Of a stretch of 64,000 nt of DNA, positions 48,536 through 60,900 are shown piece after piece (within the stretch, counting starts at the first letter, position 1; the number at the start of each line of letters is the position of its first letter). This DNA comes from Helicoverpa zea (taxonomy: Eukaryota; Arthropoda; Insecta; Lepidoptera; Noctuidae). The notes under the pieces were generated by a model. That model saw only the letters and a list, made by a program, of their open reading frames with translations, was not told where the DNA came from and did not search any database. The stretch spans positions 16,988,001 to 17,052,000 of the forward strand of contig NC_061482.1 of NCBI RefSeq assembly GCF_022581195.2, written 5' to 3'. The position numbers and the translations under genes were made by a program.

Positions 48536-49660
48536 GTCAATAATAATATCTGCCTTTGAATTTAAAGCTAATTTCCCTAACCGAGTTTTTGAATTTATCG
48601 ATAATGCGTATCGACAGTTGTACAGCTATGGGTGTAAGGACTTGTTAGTGTAGTTGCGTCATATTATTATACTATTATGACACGGATTGTTTAAATGTGT
48701 GTGTGAAATTGTTAGTGTATTTTTCAATTGTCAGAGTGTGCGTTTCGTAGTGACATAGAATGTTTTTGTGTGAGAATTTGAGAATGTGTGATTTCCCCCC
48801 GCAAAAAATGACAGACAGTTTTGTATCGGTAAAAAACGCAATGGCTACTCCCCTCCGTGTTGCTCTATGGATTCTATAAATGACCGATTCTTCAAATGAC
48901 TGATTTTTCAATTCTATGAAAGTGTGTGAATGTAGTAAATAAAATGCTATGTAAGGGTTTGCAAATCATATATTATTTTCAAAAAATAACTTGTATAATG
49001 CCACGTACTATATTTTGTAGCGCAAAAGTAAATATGTATTCGGTTTCTTCTAAAAAAATCAAGTTATCAAAAAGTCCTATCAAAAAGTCAAAAAGTTATA
49101 ATGTCACGTTAGCCCTTTTACATTTATTCTTTTTATTTTTAAAAAATCAACAGTTGTCAAAAAGTCATAAAATCAATAATAAAAAAATCAACAATTATAA
49201 AAAATAAGAAATAAATCACTTAGGAATAGGTAGTTGAATTTATATATTAAAAAAAAAAGACTCTACTGATGTTTCTCCATTTTTAATTTTTTAAAATACA
49301 TTTTAGTACTTTTTATCAAATAAAATATAACGGTTTCGGCTATTTTTACCACCTTCTTTTTACAGATTATACGTGTCATTGTACAAGTTATTTTTTGAAA
49401 CTAGTTGAAGTATAGGTATGATTTGCAAACCCTTACATAGCATTTTATTTACGATATTCACAAAAATTCATAGAATTGAAAAATCAGTCATTTGAAGAAT
49501 CGGTCATTTATAGAATCGGTCTTTAAAAGAATCGGTCTTTTATAGAATCAGTCATTTGTAGAATCAGTCATTTAAAGAATTGTACATTTCAAGAATTGGT
49601 CAATTATAGACCATGTAGTCATTTCACGAATCAGTCATTCTTAGACTAAACCATCTAATC

Positions 49661-51750
49661 GACAGGGTAGATTATTTATGATTACATCTTACGTAACCTA
49701 TCACTATAATTAAGTTAAAACTAATAACGTTATTTAAACATTTCTGCAGAGTTTACACTCTATATTTTCATAAATTAAAAGGAAATCGCCTTCGAAATAT
49801 GTATTTTGGTCTTTGATTGTAACTTATATGTTTAACAGCCGGCTCCTCAAAACATGGTGTTGCATAAAATATGCGACACGCATAAGATAAAGATTGTAGA
49901 TGTACACTTAATGTCGCGATTTATGGTTAAAGCATTTGAATCGCTGACTACTACCAGATAAAGTGAAAAGTATAGATTAATCTAATTAAGAGAAAAACTT
50001 ATCATCTAATTATTATAAGAAGTTCTGTAGCAACCGGCTGCAAACGTGAATATAAATGTGCAATTTCTGTAAATTATTAAATTTATATTTATAACGATGA
50101 TTTTTAAAAACGCTCACTATAATTGTATTGCAATACACTTAATCGATACAGATTATAAACAGATTATAATCTACGCAACGTGTTTCCTTCATAATTACGA
50201 GAAAGCATTAAATGTGTCAGTATTATATACTTGTTACAAAAAGTGCAGGAAGTATATCCTGTTTATGTGTAACTTGTTTATATACATACTCAGACATTTA
50301 ATGCGTAAACAATCGTAGGATAACAAGCTAGCGGCTATTTCTGTAAGCTATCTATGGATTTGTATAAGTAATCTATCGTTGATTGGCGATTGACATCTAT
50401 ATGTTAGATTTCAATCTCTAATCGCAAAACGACGGATAGATAGTCTATACAAATCCACAGTATTTCGGTCGAAGATGAGATCTGACCAGCTCAGCCGGTT
50501 CACACACTGTAAATCAAGTTTACCGTCAATTTGGTCAACACAACACCGTAAGGGTACACACTATGACTAACCGCCGTAGCATAGTTAAACTGTGCAACAT
50601 ATTTTTAACTTTTCAGAAATGCCGCTAGCTTCGCGTCCTTCGCTACACATTTTATTTCCGTCTTAAAACGGAATGCATAATATTTAATTTAAAGGTAAAT
50701 TCTGTACACGTACGAGACAACGAGAGTACGTAACTACGTAGATTGCGTGGTAAGTACGAGTGCAAAGCTAGATACACTGATTTTGAAGGTACACAAACAT
50801 GGTAAGTTGTGTTAATTGTAATAGGCAAGATTTTAAGCTCACCGTGTACGATGATAGCGTAAAATAAATGAAGTAGACCCCTCAGGACACGAGTAAAACC
50901 GTGTGGAACGGGAACTTCATAGTATAACTTGATGATTCTAGAATACTTAGATGAATAATTCGTCAGAGTAATAAATAAATACACAAATAATAAATATGTG
51001 ATACCATATTTATATCAGTTTGTGCACCTTCGTTTCTAAAAATAAACATCACAACACATTGAAGCGTAACCATATACCATACCTCGCAGATTCACATAAA
51101 CATTAAAAATAAATATTGTTAAAACTAGTTACGTACTCCAGTTTGGCCCTCAATATATTATATCGTAATAATAACTAATACATTCGATTGTGATCTAAGT
51201 ATTTGGTACAATCGACGCGGTATCCCAAATGTCGGCACGCTACAGCGCTAATCGAGTGTAAAATATCTTATACATGTAAGTATTCATGAATATTTGTATT
51301 GTTTGATTCTGATGAGTTTGTTTTATGTTCCATAATTAATCATCAAAACGGGAGAGGCGAGTATGTCGTACTACACATGATTGGGTAAAGATTTAATCAT
51401 CTACTCATTTTACAAATTTTTTGCCAAATTAACTTTTTTTCACACATAATTTTATTTGATTTATAACATGTTTGGACTTTAAAAGTGACTATGACCCTTG
51501 AGTTTGTTTCGGCGTTTCTTCTGAGGGATCAGTCAGTTAGGAAAAGCCGACCTCAGCGTTCTTAAAATGACGTGTAAAAGTGATGTAATGTTCAACATGC
51601 AAAATATACAATTTCATTTCATAATCATTGGTTTAATCAAAACAGCTTAATTTGTAACAAAAAAAAATGATAAAATATAATATAAGATCTATAAGTACGA
51701 CATCTTGCCTCCTCTTTAAACACACGACAATTTACAAAGAATAGAATAAA
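49661..51750. other. Intergenic, no gene recognised
   Basis: AT-rich. It holds a foldback at 50335-50462 and short frames without family resemblance. Confidence 0.45.
50353..50462. repeat. Imperfect foldback
   Basis: CTATGGATTTGTATAAGTAA near 50353 is mirrored by CTGTGGATTTGTATAGACTA read in reverse from 50462, with matching inner blocks (AATCTATCGTTGAT against ATCTATCCGTCGTT). Probably a small, decayed MITE. Confidence 0.45.
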
Positions 51751-51756
51751 TTTATT
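51751..51756 (-). terminator. Polyadenylation signal of CTCF
   Basis: TTTATT on the plus strand (AATAAA on the coding strand), ~150 bp downstream of the CTCF stop codon. Confidence 0.55.
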
Positions 51757-51903
51757 GTATATGATCTTAAATGTATATGAGCTTGATGTGTAAAAGTAAT
51801 GTGTGTATAACTATGTGAATGTTTGCAAAGTTTTGCGCAGTCTGCGCAATTTGCGCAACTGCGGAACGCCGGTCACCGTGCCAACGTAGCGTATTGAAAG
51901 AAC

Positions 51904-54900
51904 TTAAACTATACGCAATACTACTTTCTCAGTATAATCATCGTCATCCGGTTCCTCTTCCTCCTCCTGCAATATGTAAAATGGACAAAAATAAATAAGG
52001 GGGTAATCGAAAATAAAAACATAGACAGACATTACACAAATCATAGAATGTTGTTATAGTTCGGCCATTCAGAGAATGCGTTCCTGACACGTCGCGATTG
52101 AACTGACGACGTAACTTTGCAATGGCGTTGCAGTTACGATAAAAATATTTTTGCTGGTTGTTTACCGTTTTAACAATTGAGGAGCATTAAAACAACATTA
52201 TTATATCAATAATCAATGAATGTAGTTACGTCGTCAGTTCAATCGCGACGTGTCAGGAACGCATTCTCTGAATGGCCGAACTATAGTAAATGAAATTCTG
52301 TTATAAAAATAAATATATTTATAGTAAATACATTTTCACGCTAGCGCAGGCAGCATACATAGGGAGCAAAAGCGAAGCAAAGTTCAAATGAATCGTAAAA
52401 AAGCAGAGACTTACAAAAATAAGTAGAATGCGTGAGAGGTATGGGTAGTGTAGCATGATGGTAGTTATGACCTGTGATATTTGGTTTGAAGCTTGTATCT
52501 GTAACCAAACCCGATGCCTAGGCTAAAGCAGTTCGTCCTGACATCGGATTTGGCCGGTAACACATCTGAATTCTTTTAGTATGGAAAATGTTATATTGTT
52601 ATTTTAAGTTAAAAAGCGTGGCTAAATATCACAAGTTCATATGGGTGCTTCATTCTTCTTGACAGGATGCTGAAGACTTGCATTAAAACACAGAGGCAGG
52701 TGTAATACACAGTTTAAATGTTCGGAGTAGACACAACTAAACTATATAAAGATAAACTAAACTAAAGATAAACCTTGACATTACTTTTCAATTAAAAACT
52801 CAATTTAAAAATAAAATGCGGCTTACAACAATTACCTTAATCATTTTATTTAATATACATTTATAATGTAAGAATCCTATCACGATGGTTTATCTTTAGT
52901 TAGCATTCCAAGCAAATAAAGACCTATTCTATTCTATTTTAGCGCGGATAGAAATAAACGCACAGGCATTACAAAGGGAGTATAGCTCCAAATGAATTTT
53001 CCGTGGACACTTCCATAGTAAATTCATTTGTACTACGCTCCTGTTACACAGTTCACTGTATCACATGTTCGAGTTTAGATACAGTGTATGTGTAAACGAC
53101 CTTAAATGTCGACAGGACCTTTATTCTATAAAACTTATGTCAAAATTCCATACGCAAGCAAATCGCGTTTGTATATAGAAAGCGGGTGTCAAAACCATGG
53201 AGAGCAGAGTGCTGATTCCAAGTTTTGTAAGTTTACGCACTCGATAAGTAATTATAACATGACTGAAGTAAAGAGTCGTATGCTACATGACATGATTAGA
53301 ATATAGCACGTTCATTCATTTTTCAGGATAATGACGTTTACTATTTCGCAAGTGAGCGCGTTTATAGTACGACCAAGTGCCGATGACAGCCTTTATGAAA
53401 TAAACATGTCAAAAATGAATACTATGTAATTAAGTTGTATGATAATTTACGCATCGAGAAAGTTAACTTGCAAAACTCGCACTAGGCACTCAGAATGCCG
53501 TGCAATGTTGTCGCTATGGTGAGCGTTATATTATTTTAATATTGTCGTTAAAATAAGGGTGTTCGGGGGACGAGGAACTTTACTGGCTCATATGCCTTCT
53601 TCGGAACCTTTGTAAAATCAGAAATGTTCATCAGATTGATCACGACAACCGTAACTAGGTTTTTGACCAAGAAGATGCAATCTGCCTGCCTTATGGCATA
53701 TGACAAAAACCATGTAAGTTCGTAGGTCATCACAAAATACTCAATATAAGATTGTCTTAGGTATTCAGGCGCCTGTGTCAATTGCAATCTTGCAATTTTG
53801 CAATTGACACAGGCCCATAATCTATTTTAATAATAAAACGCTTCCATGCATTCTTGTTCTCATGGATAAAATACATGCCTATAACATAATAATAATATCT
53901 TCAAGAATGAGTGGTTTAAAAGCCTTGCTGTTGTTTAACTCTGATGGATTTAATGAACACGCGGAATTATTAATTTTGGAAAATCATTGAAATACAGGTA
54001 TTCAGAATTCCCGTAGATTCACGGTCTTCTAATTACTGGTAAGTGAGAACATGCTAAATACTGTAAAAAAAACGATTAACATAAAGAGTTTCAGTACTTC
54101 TGGATAAGTATATTTTTTTAATTTAATATAAAAGAAAATATGAAACGTATTTACATAAGTATCTTTAGCACCTAGCGACCTGAGCTTGTGGCATGCAGTT
54201 CATAACTTAAACCTTCCTCAAGAATGACTATTAGCAAAAAAATCCCCACATACCGAACGAACTACTCCATGCACAAGCACTATTCATTAGTCTCTTCGAC
54301 AAATGCTCAATCCATCACTGAAAGATTTTTTCATCCCACCATCTCGGAAAGAGTAGTTTTACCCTCTGATATCTGAGCGCAAAAGCCGTTTTTATCCTCT
54401 AGAGCGGCAAAGTGATTTGAATTTAGAACATCTTGTGCAATACTCCATTTGTGACAATCTTGATAAGACTTTTCAAACAAATACATATTAAACAAATAAA
54501 ATACTGCTTAAAATAATTATTCAATTAATTAAGTAATTTTTATTATTGTTTTTACATAGATTTTTGACCTCGTTTCATTTTTAAACTGAGTTTTCAAATA
54601 AGGGAACTTTAATAGGTACTTCTTTTTAATTTGATACTCATATGTGCGCGCCATTTTGTTTTTTTGCATTTAGTAATTTCCTCGATGAGGTGGGATGAAA
54701 AGTTACGTGTTGCACTCGAGTGCAAAGATTTTTCACCTTGTGCTCTTTTGATTCCCTCGCTATCGCTCAGGATTCTAATTATTGAAACACTCGCTACGCT
54801 CGTGTTTCAATTTTAGAATCCTTCGCTTGCTCGGTCTTCAAAATTGAGCCCGCGGTTAAAAAGCAACTTTGCACTCTTGTATAACAAATAACTATTTTCA

Positions 54901-57900
54901 CGTCGGACCTTTAGTTCCTGAGATTACCACGTGCACCAGATGCAAACTCTTGAGCTTTACAATATAAGCATAGATGCTGGTATACTATCCAGGAGTGGTG
55001 AAACTGAACTCTCTATAAATAGGCACAGCGAATGCAGAAGTAATAAGTCCGTCTCTTAGATAAGCCGAAAAGAATGTACAGGTATTTTTTTTTTCTAACA
55101 GACTAACAACAACTACAATACAAAGAAAGAAAGAAAAGAAAAAAGTTAAAAGAAGTATTCAATATGAATGTGCCGAAAGATGTTTATGCACCAACGAATA
55201 CACCAACCATGCATGATATAAAATGACCCATTTCATATTGTCAATAACGGAAATGTATGAGAGATTTACTCAGTACTGGTTTGTTAAAAGAAAATTGACT
55301 CTATGATATCAAAATAGATGATTACTCACATCAAAACCGAAGCAGCTATCGACCTCCTTCTCGAGCTTGATGTTGTTGTCATTCTCTGAGCTTTTACCTC
55401 CGTAGCTCATTTCTGCGTCCCCTTCCTCCTCTTCCTCCTCCTCCTCTTCTTCTTCACCCTCTTCTGGAAATCAGAAGATGTTATACTTTAGATACACTAT
55501 CTGTTTCATATTTTATCAACCATGGACGTATATAAGGGGGGGAGGGGGGTCCAGAGGGTCCGGACCCCCCCATTGGTCTTGTCCTAAAAAAATAATTATA
55601 TATTGCATAGCGCCGATTGTAGAAAACGATAGTTATTGCTGTGGGTAGAGCGTATCATCTGTCGTGCGAGTATCGCGATTCGCGATGCGTTCACTCGCGT
55701 ATTCAGAAACTATATGCCATCGTCTTTGCATTTGTCAAAAAACAAAAATTCAAGTACGTTTGGGCTACATTTTACGTAATGTTGGTTCTGTCTGAGTCTT
55801 AAAAAATAATTAAAAAAAATTAAGTACGTTTTACTCCGTACGAGTCCGAAAAAAAATTTCGCGCTCGCTTCGCTCGCGCATTTATACCTGCATAGGCATG
55901 TGAATGTCTTTCTTTGCATTTACTTACTAACAAAAGAATAGAGTACTTAACTAAACATTGCGTTTGTAAGTGAAAGATTTAGTCGCAGCTAAAACTGTTT
56001 TTTTTTTTTACCTAGTGGACCCCCCCCCCTTGTCAAAGCTATAAATACGTCCGTGTTATCAACTATGTTGGGATTAGCTTCCAGTGTTATCGGATGCGAC
56101 TGGGTAGCAGTGTTTTACAGGGAGCGACTGCTTATCTATCTAGGACTCTTCAGTTTTGTATTATTAATATACACAGCAAACCAACTATCCCTGCGCATCC
56201 TCTTCCATGTAATCAGGTGCAACAACCGCCACTTGCTGCTCGGTGCCGTCCTCTAGAGTCCAGCTGTGCTGTTAAATTAGCGACAACTACTACTAACCCT
56301 GCGCATCCTCTTCCATGTAATCAGGTGCAACAACCGCCACTTGCTGCTCGGTGCCGTCCTCCAGTTGGATGACCTCCAGCACGACGTACTGCTGTCCGTC
56401 GCCGTCCGTCACGGTGACCAGCTCGCCTCTCTTCATCTCGTTGTTGGCGAGGCCGAGCTTCATCATCTCCGATGCATTGGTCGGGTCCACCACACGTATA
56501 TCCTGGAGATATTGTGAAGTTTGTTTATTTGTTTCAGGATTTTAAATAGGGTACAGCGTGACTAGCTTAACATACTAAAAATGACCTTTACATGAAATTA
56601 TAATACAATGCTATCTTATTTTCTTCAATATTCAACCCGCAAAGCGTTATTTACAACAAAAATATGCACAGCGATTGACTAAGAATGTATGAATGTAAAG
56701 AGGCTATAGACGAAATCATTTATTTCACTCAGGTCTTTACAAGTACGTATGAAGTTCCGAAAAATTATGTATATTTATGTTTTGATGGCAATTGCACTTA
56801 GAAGTAAAAAAAAAATGAGCGAGTATAACTTTAGCAAGATGCATATGCGGGATTTCACATTATGTACAACGCTGCTAGCATGAGTTCGCAGTTGCGTGAA
56901 CGAATTACAAATGTTGCAGGAAATTAGTTACTATTTGCTGGATGGAGAAAACAAGATACATTTGTGTCGTGAAATATAACCATACAGCTCAGCGCACTAA
57001 TGGAAATCTTTAGAAGCCGCCTTTAATTGAAACTTTTACCTCAAAAGTAAAATCAGTCGGATTTTGTCTTTTGTCAATTAGGTACTGCATTTAAACTAGG
57101 GGGCACAGTGGTTTATCTTTTGTATCATAGATAGTAACATAACTTGCGATAAAGTCCGTTTTGTAATAACGTTTTTACAAGGTCGTACTTTAAACTGGAT
57201 TATACGTTGTACAAAAGCCGATACTTTCTTGATACCGCGTTTTATAATAAGAGGGTTAAACTTTTTATAGTCTAAAATTGGAACTATATAAATCGCAAAA
57301 TAAATATCGCATAAAGCAAAGTTTCATAGTGAGACGAATTGCTGAGGCGGAAATAAGTATAATCGCATTTGTATTTACAAGCTGACAAAGATAAACAATT
57401 AAGTAGGTATTACACAACCTTGTCATTTTATATAATAATAGCAAAATTAGTTTACAATATGTATCAGGAATCAAATTTAAAATCAACATTGACAACAAAT
57501 CAATATATGAAAATGCTATGAAAACTGCTCAATGGATTTTGATGACTTGGCAGTAACATATCGAAATAACATGTAGACTACCTCCTTATCCATGTGCAGG
57601 AAGGAGGAGAAATCACTGTTGTATAAAAAAAAACTATTGCAAACATGATGGCAAAAAAAATTGCAAAATATCGCAACAACGTGAACAAAATAATGAAATA
57701 ATCGTTTTCATGACTTCACATTCGCACTAAATCTTTAAAAAATGCAACAAAACAAACGGAATAAGAGCTCAGCACTGCAAAGAAAAAGTAATATAAACTT
57801 TTAACGTATGTCTATTTTTTTAGTTGGTTAAGAGAGTAATCGAATTTCTTCCTCAAGAAGGCTTAGGCTAGGTTATGTTCATTTACTAAAGTAGAAACTG

Positions 57901-60900
57901 TGCCATACCCTACTAGGCTCCGCATCGAGGAACTTGACTTTCCTCTGTCTCCCGATCTTGAGGGCGAGGGCCTGCTCCTGGTGCCCAGACTCCGGGTCGT
58001 GGACAGCCAAGTGACGGATCAGGTTACCCTTGTGCGCGAACATGCGTTTGCACTCGTGGCAAGTATGATTCTTCTCTTTGGGCGGCTTCGGCACGTAGTC
58101 GGGATTGTGGTACAGATTCTGGTGACGGCGGAGCAGTTGCTTCTGCCTGTAATTTGAAAATATTGTAAATGTACCAGTTTATTTGATAATTTTACCAAGG
58201 AGAGGACCCTTGTGGGTTGCCAGGGCAACTGGATTGAAAATGTCAGATAGGCAGTCGCTCCATGTACAACTCTGGTACTCAGCTGCATCTGGTTAGACTG
58301 GAAGCCGACCTCGAAGGCTAGGCAGATGCTGAATTTTGTAAGTTTATTATTTTCCCATGACTGGGATGCTTAATGCTCATTGGTAAAATTGTACATTAAA
58401 ATTTGTACTGTATGGCAACCAGCTGATATGATTATGTCAAGTTTATTCTGTGTCACATACTTAATCTACAATACAATTTTACAGACACTTTCAACGCTAT
58501 AATTGTAATGATACATGTATTTATGTGAAAAAAGATAAAGAATAACATTTCTAAAGAACTTCATAAATACTGAGTAAGTGATGCACGAACCCTGATACCC
58601 TCTAGGTGTTTAGAGTAGTTTTCATGCAGTTGCTTCCTTCAAAAAACGACTGTAAGTTGAACTAGATGTTTACCTGAAGGACTGATCGCAGAGATCACAG
58701 AGGAAGGGCTTCTCATCGGTGTGCTTCAGCATGTGTGACTTCAAGTGACGCAGAGTCGTCGAAGCGTACGGGCAGATCTCACACTTGAAGCATTTCTCGC
58801 CCTCGTGGGTCTGTAACAGAAAAGATATAGTTGGTAACTTGTCAATGCTTGCTGTAACGTTAAAAACACATTAAAACACAAAAGCGCCTGCCTAAGGACA
58901 AAATTCTAAGTAATATTATAAATGTGAAAGTCACTGTCTGTCTTTCTGTCTGTCTTTTCTTCACGCCTAAGAAGATGTGGTAATAGGGTCCCGTTTTATC
59001 CTTTGGATACCAAAAACTGAACAATATAATAAGGACTAGAACTTGAAAATTGTGCCTAAAGTTACCTTATTGTGCACTTTGCAGGAATAGCGATCGGGGA
59101 AGGATTTCCCGCAGCGGCGGCACCGGAGCGGCTTGTCCGAAGTGTGCAGTTTCTGCACGTGGATGCGCAAATCCGTCTTACGGCCGCACTTGGCCGGGCA
59201 CAGCTCGCAAGAATACACTGGCTTGTCCGATACTGGAGGTTTAATGCTCACTTGTTAATACATATAAAGTAATTATATATATAAAGATTAAAATCATTTA
59301 TTTAAAGAAGGCTGAATATCGGCACTTTTTTAAGGTCAAATTTACAAAAGACAGTCCCCAAAACGACCACCCTTCACATCTATTTTATTTAATTCAGATT
59401 GTCAACCGTATTGCACTGCTTCTATGCTAGTTATGGAAAAAGTTTCATGAATATAGTTAGCGGGACATACAGAAACAATATGTAAATACATAAACATAAA
59501 GCAATAAAATTACGAAATACATTGAAGATGTGTTTTTCTGCCTATCTGACGTCTGAGTGAAAATATGATGACAAAATTGCTGAGACTTTATACAAAATAT
59601 GGGATGTTTCAATATTCGGGTATTTTATTATTTTAGAAGTTTCTTTAACGGAGCTGACGCTTCAGGCAAAGTCACAGCGCTCAGGAAGGTATAATAATAT
59701 AAGTTTAACTTACCGTTGTGTATCAGGCGATGCGCTTTCAGAGAGTTCGACTGCGTGAAGCACATATTACAGTTTTCACACTTGTAAGGCTTCTCGCCGG
59801 TGTGAGTGCGCAGATGACGTTTCAGCTTGAACGTGTCGGGAGATGCATACGTGCAGTGCGGGCACTGAAAATTATATATATTTAGTTTAAATAGTCTATA
59901 TACACATAACATTTTTGAAAAGGAGCATTATCATAATACATATTATAGATAGTTCAACTCAGATTTGCGCGCGGCCCTATGTGTGCGTCGGCTTGTAAAT
60001 ATACAACTTTCATTCGTGTGACAGTGACGTCGTCCGAGCATGACGTGTTCTCATCGCTTTTTGTTATGGGTACAGTCGTTTACGAAAATGTCTAGTTCTT
60101 CACGGAGAAAATGTTTTAAGGAGTCAGGTAGCGTTTCAAAAAAATGAAACAACATTCAAAGCTTTTTATTATTACATTTTACAGTTTATCATTATTTTCT
60201 CATACGGCTTTTCAAATTGACATTGACAGTATCTAAGAAATAAATGAAGTGAAATATCTAAGATGAATTAAATACTCCTTACATATTTTCTAGCTCGGGG
60301 TACGCGGACAATAAATAAATGTGTGGACTAAGAATGTAAAAGACCTATAATTTAGTATAATAATGGAAACAAAATGTGTGGGGAATTTTAAAAAATTATA
60401 TTGCTTCGCATAATGTCGACCAAAATAAGACGGAAATAATGAAACTCATAAATGAACGTTTAGGTCAAATTGATGAAGGGATGTTGGGTAATACTTGTCG
60501 ACATGTACAAAAGAAAAAAGAAGAATACTATAGACATTTTGACATGGAGTCAGAATTTATAATTAACATTGGTGAAAGTAGCGAATCCGAAAATTCATCA
60601 TTTGATTTTTCAAGTAGCGATACAGAATCATTATAAATAAATAAACTAAATTACGTAATAACTGTACTTTAAACAGCCGTATACAACCCCTAAATAACTG
60701 TATTTGTACCCGACTGTACCTCTTGTCACGCACACAAAGTCACTGTATATGTACAAGGGTTACCCACACATAGGGCCGCGCGCACGACTGAGTTGAACTT
60801 ACTATACCATATTATGTAAACTTACTAAAATAAATTAAATTAATAACATCAATTAGAAAATTAGAAAGGAGCATTGGCAACCCACTTTTCAAAATTTCTC

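Larger units (their letters stand above)
44920..48869 (+). mobile_element. P-element-superfamily DNA transposon, apparently complete
   Basis: A 3,950 bp element inserted in the left arm of the outer element. It begins CATAGAGCAACAC and ends with the reverse complement GTGTTGCTCTATG. It is flanked by a perfect 8-bp duplication, GATTCTAT (44912-44919 and 48870-48877), the length made by P elements. After the 13-bp ends, the match resumes as GGAGGGGAGTAGCCAT on both sides. The left copy has an extra 16 bp (AGGCCACCGGCGGACC) between the two blocks. Inside is one four-exon THAP9-like transposase gene with its own AATAAA signals at 48526 and 48530. An intact gene plus both ends suggests a potentially autonomous copy. 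The 16-bp difference in the left end might affect activity. Confidence 0.88.
44777..49652. mobile_element. Outer long-inverted-repeat element, 8-bp target duplication
   Basis: The termini GGTTTAGTCTAAGAATGACT (44777) and its reverse complement ending at 49652 are flanked by identical 8-mers ATCTAATC (44769-44776 and 49653-49660). Without the inserted P element (3,950 bp plus its 8-bp duplication) this element is 918 bp. Each arm is ~250 bp and built of imperfect repeats of (A)TGACYGATTCT, for example AATGACTGATTC, AATGACCGATTCT and AAGACCGATTCTTT. The inner arm contains AATGCTATGTAAGGGTTTGC on both sides (about 48941 and, reversed, 49430). The middle (49000-49400) has no transposase. Eight-bp duplications fit hAT- or P-type elements; which drives this one is unknown. 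Confidence 0.8.
52290..55320. other. CTCF last intron, mixed repeats
   Basis: A ~3.4 kb intron with no exon seen between 55330 and 51966. It contains a LINE-like polyadenylation tail (AATAAAGACCTATTCTATTC, about 52915) and a partial non-LTR tail at 54905-54975 (CGGACCTTTAGTTCCTGAGA, then AAGCATAGATG). The 53771-53814 hairpin and the 54700-54870 palindromic repeat are listed separately. Confidence 0.45.
59951..60799. mobile_element. Internally deleted Tc1/mariner-type transposon (CTCF intron)
   Basis: An 849 bp element bounded by inverted ends. The left end reads AGTTCAACTCAGATTTGCGC, then GCGGCCCTATGTGTG. The reversed right end reads AGTTCAACTCAGTCGTGCGC, then GCGGCCCTATGTGTG. It keeps both ends of a transposase gene with the middle missing: an N-terminal peptide starting at 60088 and the C-terminal fragment at about 60367-60636. 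It is therefore non-autonomous. The flanks are A/T-rich, but I could not fix the exact target duplication. Confidence 0.75.

Noticed and set aside
58985..59020. Possible exon between CTCF fingers
   Set aside because: It is a fragment of the AGGGTTCCGTA dispersed repeat, and the CTCF phases already join without it.
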